NCBI GenBank assembly: GCA_038747915.1
Contig: JBCDJJ010000001.1
Coordinates: 1-64,000 of the forward strand
Source of the DNA: JBCDAP01 sp038747915
GTDB taxonomy: Bacteria; Planctomycetota; Phycisphaerae; Phycisphaerales; UBA1924
Length of the DNA stretch: 64,000 nt
Direction: 5' to 3'
Shown: positions 1 through 7,650 of the stretch, one piece after another
How positions within the stretch are numbered: position 1 is the stretch's first letter
Layout of the letters: each line of letters starts with the position of its first letter
Position numbers and translations under genes: made by a program
The notes under the pieces: generated by a model
What the model was told of the DNA's origin: nothing
Database searches by the model: none
Seen by the model: only the letters and a program-made list of their open reading frames with translations

Positions 1-35
1 CAGTCTCAGCGGTGGATCGACCGACTCCGGGACTT

Positions 36-113
36 GGGTGCCACTGGCGGCTTGCCCGCCAGTGTTCAAGGGCTTTGGCGTTCGCACTGGTGGGCAAGCC
101 ACCAGTGGCACCC
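36..113. repeat. REP-like doublet of two inverted hairpins
   Basis: Two hairpins lie head to head. Hairpin 1 (42-64) has stem CACTGGCGG/CCGCCAGTG and loop CTTGC. Hairpin 2 (85-107) has stem CACTGGTGG/CCACCAGTG and loop GCAAG. The two units are near-perfect inverted copies of each other, flanked outside by GGGTGC and GCACCC. The single base-pair difference is compensated on both stem sides (C-G becomes T-A), so the fold is kept. The doublet lies just downstream of the minus-strand GH30 gene, where it could act as a 3' stabiliser or terminator. No transposase is seen nearby. Confidence 0.8.
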
Positions 114-136
114 GCGACGAATTGACTTGGAACGCA

Positions 137-1936
137 CTAGGGCAGGCGGCGGACCGCGGTCGCGATGCCGCGTGCGGGCACCGTGATGGAGAATGCTTCT
201 CCATCTGCGGTTTCGACGGCGACGGTTCGGTCCGCGGTCAGGGTGTTGACGATGACGACCGAGTAACCGCCGTCTGGCAGGACGAAGGCGAGCGCACGGA
301 TGTCGGGGTCGCTCTGCACGACTCCGAATCGTGTCACACGGCTTCCGGCGACATGTGAGCCCGGGTGCGCGGCCTGGGACACCTGCGCCATGGCGTAGAA
401 CTCGCGCTCGAACCGCACATCTTCCCAGGTGTCGGTGTTGATGGTGGCGAGTCCGACGCCCTGTGAGTCTTCGCGGAGGGTGGGGCCGAAGTCTTGATCG
501 AGGACGAGGTTCCACTCGAGCGCGACGGAGGCGCCGCTCGCGATGCCGCCCATCCAGTTGTAGCGGAGCCCGAAGTCGACATCGGGCCACCATGACCCGC
601 GGTTCGCGCCCCATGCGGTGAGCTCGGTGGTGTAGATGAGCTTGTCGGGGTATTCGCCGGTGATCTGCGCGTAGGTGGCGCGCATGTCGTCATCGTTGCC
701 GAAGTAACAGTGCCACGCCGAGCCTGTGGCGTAGGGCCCGGCGATCGGGTCGTCGAAGACCGAGCGGACCGCGTCGATCGGACTTTGGGACGGGTCGTCC
801 CACGGCGGGGCGACATCGAAGGGGTTGAGCAGCCAGTTGTGGTCGTGGACGACGATCTCGGTGTTGAAGCCCTGGGCGTCGAGCATCGGGCCGAGTTGCT
901 TGATGACCTCGATCTGATCGCCGGATGTCATGCGCATGCACGGGTAGTCGGCGGTGTCGAACTCCGGCTCGTTCTGGAGTGTGAGCGCGTTGATCTGGAT
1001 GCCGACCGCGTCGTACGCCTCGACGAACTTGAGGAGGTACTCGGCGAAGACACCGAAGAACTCTGGTTTGAGCCGATTGGTCATCTGCTGGGCGAGGTCG
1101 AGACCGGTGAGCCCGGTGAGCTTGCCGCTGGTCTTCATCCATGCCGGTGGGCTCCAGGGAGAGCCCATGATCTCGATGCTGGGGTTGATAGAGAGGGCCT
1201 GGTGGAGCTGCGGGACGATGTAGGCGAGATCGTGACTGATCGAGAAGCCGGCCAGGTCGGGCGTACTGCGGTCGGCGTAGGTGTAGTAGGTGGGGGTGGC
1301 GGTGAAGTCTGAGGAACCGATCGGTTTGCGGAGGTAGGAGAAGCCGGCGCCGTTCTGCCGGCAGAAGAGTCGGTCCGTGGTCCAGGCATACAGCTCAGGG
1401 TTGTTGATGGAGAGCTGGTGCAGCAGGTAGGCCGAACCATCGGTCATCGCGGCCCCGATGCCCTTGACGGGGTGCAGTGTGGATGCGCGGTTGATCTGCA
1501 CCCTCCACTCGGCGCTGATCGGTGCTGTTTGCACCGCGAGGGGCGGTTGCTCGGAGAACAGCAGGTAGCCGTCGTCTTGGCTCTCGTCGAACGGGTTGGC
1601 ATCGCCGTAGGGGAGCAGGGCGGCGTCACGTGCGTCGCCATCGGAGTTGCTGGTGAGCCAGACCCGCACGGTGTCCGGGGCCGGCAGTGCTCCGGGCAAC
1701 TGCACCAAGAACTCGGTGAGGTCGAAGGCATCGGGGGTTCCGTCGCCGAGCACATCGGCACCGGTGTCGCCCACGTCGAGGAGGCTGAGGAACGCCGCGA
1801 GGTCGAGTGTGGTGACGAGCCCGTCTTGATCGGCGTCGAGTTCGGATGCGGGGGTGCCGGCACTCGCGACGGTCGCATGAGCGATCAGCGGTGCCATCAG
1901 CATGGGGCACACGATGGAGCGTGCGGGCGTGTTCAC
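137..1936 (-). CDS. Secreted GH30 glycoside hydrolase with EF-hand/dockerin-like N-terminus
   Basis: Predicted exported glycosidase of family GH30 (glucosylceramidase/beta-1,6-glucanase group). A signal-like segment (about 1-26) is followed by two EF-hand-like loops (DADQDGLVTTLDL around 34-46; GDGTPDAFDL around 64-73), as in dockerin-like modules, and then the catalytic domain from about 145. GH30 landmarks are GIGAAMTDGSAYLL (159-172), GSPWSPPAWMKTSG (258-271), LQNEPEF with likely acid/base E323, and YTTELTAW with likely nucleophile E438. The start is GTG, with AGGA upstream, 4 bases after the permease stop, so the gene is probably co-transcribed with the ABC genes. Placing the EF-hand module at the N-terminus is unusual, as in the other proteins here it is C-terminal. 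The exact linkage cut (beta-1,6-glucan versus other) is inferred from the neighbours. Confidence 0.9.
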   Translation of the reverse strand: MNTPARSIVCPMLMAPLIAHATVASAGTPASELDADQDGLVTTLDLAAFLSLLDVGDTGADVLGDGTPDAFDLTEFLVQLPGALPAPDTVRVWLTSNSDGDARDAALLPYGDANPFDESQDDGYLLFSEQPPLAVQTAPISAEWRVQINRASTLHPVKGIGAAMTDGSAYLLHQLSINNPELYAWTTDRLFCRQNGAGFSYLRKPIGSSDFTATPTYYTYADRSTPDLAGFSISHDLAYIVPQLHQALSINPSIEIMGSPWSPPAWMKTSGKLTGLTGLDLAQQMTNRLKPEFFGVFAEYLLKFVEAYDAVGIQINALTLQNEPEFDTADYPCMRMTSGDQIEVIKQLGPMLDAQGFNTEIVVHDHNWLLNPFDVAPPWDDPSQSPIDAVRSVFDDPIAGPYATGSAWHCYFGNDDDMRATYAQITGEYPDKLIYTTELTAWGANRGSWWPDVDFGLRYNWMGGIASGASVALEWNLVLDQDFGPTLREDSQGVGLATINTDTWEDVRFEREFYAMAQVSQAAHPGSHVAGSRVTRFGVVQSDPDIRALAFVLPDGGYSVVIVNTLTADRTVAVETADGEAFSITVPARGIATAVRRLP

Positions 1937-1940
1937 AGGA

Positions 1941-2801
1941 TCATCCTTTCACGGCCCCAGCGGTGAGTCCAGAGATGAACTCGCGCTGAAGGAACAGAAA
2001 CAGCACCATCACGGGTGCGATCGAGACGAATGTGGAGGCCATGATCAGCCCATAATCGGTGCCGTAGAGCCCGCGGAGCTGGGCGACGAAGACAGCGAGC
2101 GGGAACTTGTCTTCGTTGGTGAGGATGACCTGTGGCAATAGGAAGTTGTTCCATGCGCCGAGGAACGAAATCAGAACGAACGCGCTCGTCATCGGGCGGA
2201 GCAGGGGGAGCGCAATCGAGAAGAACGCTCTGTACTCGCCGCATCCGTCGATTCGTGCGGCTTCGAGCAGTTCGGTGGGGACTGAGCTGATCGATGCTTG
2301 GCGGAAGAGAAAGACGCCGAAGGCCGGGGCCGCTGCGGGGAGGATCAGGCCCGCGTAGGTGTCGAGCAGCCCGAGCCGGAAGAGCATGGTGTAGAGCGGC
2401 GCGAGGAGCAGCGGCCCCGGGATCACCAGCGCGGCCAGCACGGTTGCGAAGACGGCTCGGCGGCCGACGAATCTGTGCTTCGCGAGGGTGTAGCCGGCCA
2501 TCGCAGCGGTGACCGTGGCGAGGCTCGCGGAGGCGGCGGAGAAGAAGATCGAATTCAGGAGCGGTTGGATGACATCGAGTTCGACGAACAATCGGATGTA
2601 GTTGCCGAGTCCTACTCGGGACCAGTCGACGCCAAGAGCACCATTACCCGCCGGCAAGAACATCCCGAGTGCGCCCGGGCCGGGTTCTCGCACCGAGACG
2701 CAGAGCATGTACACAAAGGGCAGGAGGACGATCAGCGCCCCGGTGTACAGCAGGAGATGCTGAGTCGTTCTCCCGACAATCTCGCGTGGTGTGTTCCTCA
2801 C
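1941..2801 (-). CDS. Carbohydrate ABC transporter permease (MalG/UgpE type)
   Basis: Inner-membrane permease subunit of a CUT1-type sugar ABC importer. It has about six membrane segments and the EAA-like cytoplasmic loop ELLEAARIDGCGEYRAFFSIALP, shown here only by its key residues E, A, D and G, which contacts the ATPase. I chose the GTG start at 2801, giving MRNTPREIVGRTTQ; it overlaps the upstream permease stop by four bases (GTGA), the same coupling seen elsewhere in this operon. The longer reading frame upstream would run inside the other permease gene. No ATP-binding subunit is present in the window, so a shared MsmK-like ATPase encoded elsewhere is likely. Confidence 0.92.
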   Translation of the reverse strand: MRNTPREIVGRTTQHLLLYTGALIVLLPFVYMLCVSVREPGPGALGMFLPAGNGALGVDWSRVGLGNYIRLFVELDVIQPLLNSIFFSAASASLATVTAAMAGYTLAKHRFVGRRAVFATVLAALVIPGPLLLAPLYTMLFRLGLLDTYAGLILPAAAPAFGVFLFRQASISSVPTELLEAARIDGCGEYRAFFSIALPLLRPMTSAFVLISFLGAWNNFLLPQVILTNEDKFPLAVFVAQLRGLYGTDYGLIMASTFVSIAPVMVLFLFLQREFISGLTAGAVKG

Positions 2802-3721
2802 GATGTCGCCTTCTCTCCGGAGAGTGTGCGCTGCGCGAGCGCGAAGACGATGAGGATGACCGCGAGGACCCATCCGATCGCGGCGGCGTATCCGAGATCA
2901 CCGGACTGGAATCCCCACTGGTAGAGGTACATGACGATGGTGAGGCCACGGTTGTCTGGTCCGGGTCCGCCGTTGAGCATGATCCACGGGAGTTCGAATA
3001 GCTGCATGGAGCCGATGATCGAGAGCAGCACGACGAAGGATCCCACGGGGCGGATCGCGGGCACTGTCACGTGAAGGAATCGCCGCCAGGGCCCGGCACC
3101 ATCGATCGAGGCGGCCTCGAGGAGTGAGCGATCGACGCTTTGGAGCGCGGCCAGGAAGTAGACCATGTTGAACCCGGTGTACATCCAGAGCGCCGCGAGG
3201 ATGAGGGCCGGGAGCACGAATCGGGTGAGCCATGGGAACTCGGGGTCGAAGGAGAATGGGAGGCCGGTCCATCCGCGTGCCGAGTCGGCGAACGAGGCGA
3301 GTGCGGTGTTCAGGAGGCCGGTGTCTTTTTCGAACACGATCTGGAAGAGCAGCGCCGCGAACACGAGGCCCACGAGCACGGGCGCGAAGTACACGAGGCG
3401 GAGGAAGGCGCGGCCGGCGATGCTGTCGGAGTTCAGGGCCATCGCGAGCGCGAGCGAGAGCGGGAGTTGGAGGAAGACCGAGCCCGCTGCGAAGATGAAT
3501 GTGTTGCGGAGGGCGGTCCAGAAGTCCGGATCACGGAGCAGGAAGGCGAAGTTATCGAGGAAGACGAAGTCGCTCACGGCTGGTCCCGCTGTGGCGCGCA
3601 TCGAGAGTCCGATGGAGCCGATGAGTGGGCCGAGCATGAACGCGCCGAACACGGCGACGAAGGGTGCCACGAACACGTAGGGGGCAATGCCGGGTCCGAG
3701 TTTGGAGGCTGTCGCGCTCAC
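2798..3721 (-). CDS. Carbohydrate ABC transporter permease (MalF/UgpA type)
   Basis: First permease subunit of the CUT1-type sugar importer, with six hydrophobic segments starting at IAPYVFVAPFVAVFGAFML and an EAA loop (LLEAASIDGAGPWRRFL) near two thirds of the length. It overlaps the upstream binding-protein gene by four bases (ATGA at 3718-3721) and the downstream permease by four, so translation is probably coupled. It pairs with the next permease and with the binding protein encoded just before it. The neighbouring GH30, GH5 and GH1 genes suggest the cargo is a gluco-oligosaccharide, but this is inference. Confidence 0.92.
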   Translation of the reverse strand: MSATASKLGPGIAPYVFVAPFVAVFGAFMLGPLIGSIGLSMRATAGPAVSDFVFLDNFAFLLRDPDFWTALRNTFIFAAGSVFLQLPLSLALAMALNSDSIAGRAFLRLVYFAPVLVGLVFAALLFQIVFEKDTGLLNTALASFADSARGWTGLPFSFDPEFPWLTRFVLPALILAALWMYTGFNMVYFLAALQSVDRSLLEAASIDGAGPWRRFLHVTVPAIRPVGSFVVLLSIIGSMQLFELPWIMLNGGPGPDNRGLTIVMYLYQWGFQSGDLGYAAAIGWVLAVILIVFALAQRTLSGEKATS

Positions 3722-5118
3722 CGCTGCCGGCCGCCGATGAATGGGCTTCTCTCGATGACGCGGGCGAGCTTCTCGCTCGAGCGCTCCAGGTACTCACGAG
3801 CGATGGGTTCGAGCAGCGCGGGGTCGTAGGTCTGGGTCTGTTCGGCGTGCTCGAGCAGACGCATGCCCACCGCTTGGAGCTCGGATTGTGCGGCACGGAG
3901 GTATGGCGAGTTGGCTCGGTGCGGGACGTCTGGTGCGAGCTTGATCAGGAGGCTTCCGATGGGTTGGCCGCCGTAGTACTCATCGGGCTGATGGTAGAAC
4001 GATGAGGACCAGAGTGAGCGAACGGGTGAAATCACCCCTGCCTGCTCCCACGTCACTTTGGCCGGCTCCGGCGAGAAGTACAGCTCGACCGCGAGTTCCC
4101 ATGCTTGGTCGATACGCTCGGACGAGGTTGGTATCGCGAGCATGGTTCCACCGTAGACCGATGTGCGTCTGCCGCCGGGTTCCCACGCCGGCAGCGCGAT
4201 GAGACGGACGCGGCCGGCGGCATCGGGCACATCGTTCTTCCACACACCGGTCATCCAGTCTGGCGCGAGGTAGGCGATTGCATCGCCGCGTGCCTTTCGC
4301 CGATTGCCCGTGTCGCTGAAATCCGGGATCTCGGTGGCGACGCGGTTGGGGCCGATGCACCACGACACCGCGGTGGCGAGCACGCGTGGGTTGGGGCCTT
4401 CGTGCAGCACGGGCAGGCCGCGGTGGTCGAAGAGGCGTCCACCCGCCTGGCGGAGGAGCAGCTCCGTGTACCCGGCGTGGCTTGGCCAGTAGGACAGCAG
4501 GTAGTGATCGGGGCGGCCATCCTCGTCTTGATCGATGTCGAGCAGGGGTCGGAGTGCTTGGAAAAAGTCGGTCCATGTTTCGACGTTGTCGAGCGACAGA
4601 CCATAGTGTGAGATCAGGTCGTGGCGCACGATCAGGCCGACGGGGTGGACATCGTGCGGCAGCCCGAGTTGGACCCCGCTGTGTTGCCACGCGGCGAGCG
4701 ACGGGCCGTTGATCTGGTCGAGGAGATTGGCATCCCGAAGTCGATCGTCGAGGGGGACGAGGCCGACCTTGTCCGCGGGGCCCCGAAAGAGCTGGCCGGC
4801 TGAGACGTACTCGATCTCGAAGAGATCGGCCATTGGGGTTCCCGAGAACAGCCCGGAGCGCACGCGCTGGAGCAGCGCGTCGATACTGATCCTGGTCAGA
4901 CCGACCTCGATGCCGTGATTGACTTTGTATTGTTCGAGCAAAGATTCGTAGGCCATCGCGTGCTCGCGTGCGAAGACCCACATCTCGAACTCGCGCCGGT
5001 CGTTCGAGGGTCGAGCCGCAAGAAGACCCCCCGCGATGGCTGCGGCTGCCATCATTGCTGACAGCGGGAGCGAGACACCGGCCATCGAGCGCACGGACTC
5101 GACAAGCCGGTGCATCAA
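3718..5118 (-). CDS. ABC transporter extracellular sugar-binding protein
   Basis: Solute-binding protein of the family 1 (MalE-like) type. An N-terminal hydrophobic segment (about 12-35) serves as signal or anchor. The mature part begins with the typical strand EFEMWVFAREHAMAYESLLEQY, where a lobe-1 strand leads into a helix, followed by the hinge-region pattern GTPMADLFEIEYVSAGQL. No lipobox cysteine follows the hydrophobic stretch, so it may stay anchored by an uncleaved helix. It overlaps the GH5 gene upstream (ATGA, 5115-5118) and the permease downstream by four bases each. It delivers the sugar to the two permeases; the ligand is unknown but the context suggests beta-gluco-oligosaccharides. 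Confidence 0.88.
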   Translation of the reverse strand: MMHRLVESVRSMAGVSLPLSAMMAAAAIAGGLLAARPSNDRREFEMWVFAREHAMAYESLLEQYKVNHGIEVGLTRISIDALLQRVRSGLFSGTPMADLFEIEYVSAGQLFRGPADKVGLVPLDDRLRDANLLDQINGPSLAAWQHSGVQLGLPHDVHPVGLIVRHDLISHYGLSLDNVETWTDFFQALRPLLDIDQDEDGRPDHYLLSYWPSHAGYTELLLRQAGGRLFDHRGLPVLHEGPNPRVLATAVSWCIGPNRVATEIPDFSDTGNRRKARGDAIAYLAPDWMTGVWKNDVPDAAGRVRLIALPAWEPGGRRTSVYGGTMLAIPTSSERIDQAWELAVELYFSPEPAKVTWEQAGVISPVRSLWSSSFYHQPDEYYGGQPIGSLLIKLAPDVPHRANSPYLRAAQSELQAVGMRLLEHAEQTQTYDPALLEPIAREYLERSSEKLARVIERSPFIGGRQR

Positions 5119-7523
5119 CGTGGTGCCTCCGCGGCCTGGACGGCTTCACGGGCATCAGGCTGCGCGGTGACCGAAAGGCGCCGGACAGCGATGGCCTCGT
5201 CGCGCCTGCCATCTCCGCCGCGCGTAGACAGGACCACCCGCCCTTGAGTGGTTGCTGGGAACGCATCAAGCCGGAGCCGGCTCCAGCCCGGGCTGCGTGC
5301 GATGCTCTCCATCGGCCAGCTCTTCTCGGCGAGACGGAGCGTCTCGCCGGGGCGATCCGGATCGACTATCTCCAGGCGCAGGTCGACGTATTGATCGTCT
5401 GGGGTCGGGTTGGTGAGCACGATGTCCGCCTCGATGCGGAGTGCTTGGTTGAGTTCGAGTTCGAGGTCTTGCCAGAGGCCGCTGTTGCGATTCATCACCA
5501 CACCGTGCTTGGTGCGATCTGATGGGCGAACGGAGCCCCAGCTCTTCCAGACATCGTCGTCGCAGGGTTGCACTTCGGTGCATTTTACCAGTTCGAAGTC
5601 CGTTGTTGTCGCAACCCGAGGCGGGCCCTCCGCGCTGTGGGAGGTCCTTGTGATCGGGCAGTTGCTGGGGCGTTGAGCATCTGCGGTGTGGAACCACGCG
5701 ACCGCTCGGTTGGCGCCATCGTGACCGAGCACGGCGACACCGATCTGTGCATCGTCGCCGATGTTTTCCGTGGAGATGTTCTCATGGCCGGAGACACCGC
5801 CAGCGCCGTGGTAGGCGAGCACGGCTTGTTGGGTGGAGGGATCTGTGGTCATCGAGAGTGTGACGGGGAACCCGGTGGCTGCGAGCACGCGCTCTCGTGT
5901 TGAACCACCGGCGGACGCTCGATCCGCCATGATGATCCGCCCGTCCGGGAAGGCGTGGATGAAGATGTGCGGTGCTGAGTCGCTCGTTCCGGTGCGGAGC
6001 ATCACACCCGCTTTGGCGTACCGATCGTTCGCATCAAAGCGTGTGAGTGTGACGGAGATATGCTCCTCGGGCTCGGCGGGGCGGTTCAGGAATGTGAAGC
6101 TGTCGGATGTGGCCCAGATGTCGTGACCGCCGCCGGCGACGATGAAGCCGTCGTGTGTCGTGGCCACGGATCCACGGCCGACTTCTCCGACATCGGTGAT
6201 CGAGAGCGATCCTGCGGATCTGGTGCCGAATGGACCGGGGTCGGTGCTTCGGATACGCGGCATCGGGATCGAGGGAGTGGCGTCGGCGGTCATGACGCGG
6301 CGAAACTCCTCGTCGATCGCGAGTTCGATGTCTCGAAGCCCCTCGAAGGCGCCGAGGATCTCTTCATAGCTCGATTCGTACGGATCGATTCGCCACGGCT
6401 CGGCGTTGGTCACCATGTACCAATTGTGCGGGTGCACACCGGCCTCGGGCTTGAGCAGTTTGTACGACCAGATGGTCGCCCCCCATCCGCGGTCGGAGAA
6501 CAGGTCGAACTGTCGGCGTGCCATTCGTGCGCCACCGACGTGCTCGAAGATTGGGTTGAACTCGCCCACGAAGAGCCAAGCATCCCATTCTTGGAGCATC
6601 GCGGTGCGCTGCTCGACGGTGGATCGCTCGAATCTGGCGTGCTGCATGAGCGATCTGGGTTCACCACCGAAGATCCCGGGGTAGTAGTGCTCTGTAAAGC
6701 CGACGCTTTCCCAGCCATGGGCGGTCGCGGGGCCGTAGATTTCGATGCCGCTGAGCGATCCGGGGACGATGATCGGCGTGACCGAATCGATTTCCCGGAC
6801 TGCTTTGACGAGTCGATCCATGAGCGCAACGAGTGCATCATCATGCGATGCGTCGAAGCGTCCGTACGGCTCGTTCAAGAGGTCGTAGACAGCAACCGCG
6901 GGGTGATCGCGGTAGCGGTGGGCGAGGGCGCGCCACAAGGCAACGGTGCGGTCTTGTGCGCTGGTATCTGTCCAGAGTGTGTTGTGCCCGGTGCGACCCG
7001 TGGGGGCATCGGTGCTCTGCCCGCCGGGCGCGCCGTGGAGGTCGAGCACGACGTACAGGCCCGTTCGTTCGGCGTGATCGACAACCCAGTCGATCCACCG
7101 GAAGGCATCGTCGCGGAGTGTGCCGGGTGAGTCGGCTGATTCGAGCACCGAGTAGTGGATCGGGAGTCGGACGCAGTTCATGCCGAAGGAGCGGATGATG
7201 TCGAAGTCGTCGGCGCGCATGAAGTTCTCGCGCCAGGCGTCGATGAGATTCTGGGCTCGTTCTGCGCCGAAACGCTGTGTGAACAGCTCGATCACATCGT
7301 GCTGCGAGGGGAGTGTGGGGCTGCCCCATCCGAGCATCCATGGTTCGATGAGCAGCCAGCCGCCGAGGTTCACGCCGCGCAGCAGAAGCGGCTCGCCCTT
7401 GGCGTCGAGCAGGGTTCTCCCGTCGAGCGCCGGCTGTGGCACACGATCCTCGGCGCGTGCTGGGCTGACGGCGATCGCGAGCACAGCGGCGATGAGGAGT
7501 CCGAACGTCCGTCTGCGAAGCAT
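5115..7523 (-). CDS. Secreted GH5 (exo-beta-1,3-glucanase-like) with C-terminal accessory domains
   Basis: Exported glucanase. The signal peptide spans about 1-24 (cleavage near ARA-ED). The catalytic domain (about 35-400) carries LRGVNLGGWLLIEPWM (48-63), a hallmark of the GH5_9/exo-1,3-glucanase group, then YDLLNEPYG with likely acid/base E218, EHYYPG, and FVGEFNP with likely nucleophile E321. Residues about 430-620 resemble a DUF1349/laminin-G-like sandwich (AGVMLRTGTSDSAPHIFI, FPDGRI). Residues about 625-800 form a second beta-rich, probably carbohydrate-binding domain. At 802 residues it is twice the usual enzyme length because of these extensions. It is translationally coupled to the binding protein gene. 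With GH30 and GH1 it would degrade a laminarin-like glucan. Confidence 0.9.
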   Translation of the reverse strand: MLRRRTFGLLIAAVLAIAVSPARAEDRVPQPALDGRTLLDAKGEPLLLRGVNLGGWLLIEPWMLGWGSPTLPSQHDVIELFTQRFGAERAQNLIDAWRENFMRADDFDIIRSFGMNCVRLPIHYSVLESADSPGTLRDDAFRWIDWVVDHAERTGLYVVLDLHGAPGGQSTDAPTGRTGHNTLWTDTSAQDRTVALWRALAHRYRDHPAVAVYDLLNEPYGRFDASHDDALVALMDRLVKAVREIDSVTPIIVPGSLSGIEIYGPATAHGWESVGFTEHYYPGIFGGEPRSLMQHARFERSTVEQRTAMLQEWDAWLFVGEFNPIFEHVGGARMARRQFDLFSDRGWGATIWSYKLLKPEAGVHPHNWYMVTNAEPWRIDPYESSYEEILGAFEGLRDIELAIDEEFRRVMTADATPSIPMPRIRSTDPGPFGTRSAGSLSITDVGEVGRGSVATTHDGFIVAGGGHDIWATSDSFTFLNRPAEPEEHISVTLTRFDANDRYAKAGVMLRTGTSDSAPHIFIHAFPDGRIIMADRASAGGSTRERVLAATGFPVTLSMTTDPSTQQAVLAYHGAGGVSGHENISTENIGDDAQIGVAVLGHDGANRAVAWFHTADAQRPSNCPITRTSHSAEGPPRVATTTDFELVKCTEVQPCDDDVWKSWGSVRPSDRTKHGVVMNRNSGLWQDLELELNQALRIEADIVLTNPTPDDQYVDLRLEIVDPDRPGETLRLAEKSWPMESIARSPGWSRLRLDAFPATTQGRVVLSTRGGDGRRDEAIAVRRLSVTAQPDAREAVQAAEAPR

Positions 7524-7650
7524 GGTGACCCCAGAGTTTGTGGGTATCGCCCCCGCGGTGGTTCGCGAAGGTTCCTGACTCTCTGAAACGCGACCCCGAG
7601 CCGCCAGACCCGGAGCCGCTACCTATAGGCGTTCCGATGTGCGATGAGAC

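Noticed and set aside
7551..7595. TGAAACGCGA before GH5 as a LacI operator half-site
   Set aside because: Only one half resembles the palindrome at 12381; symmetry is lacking.
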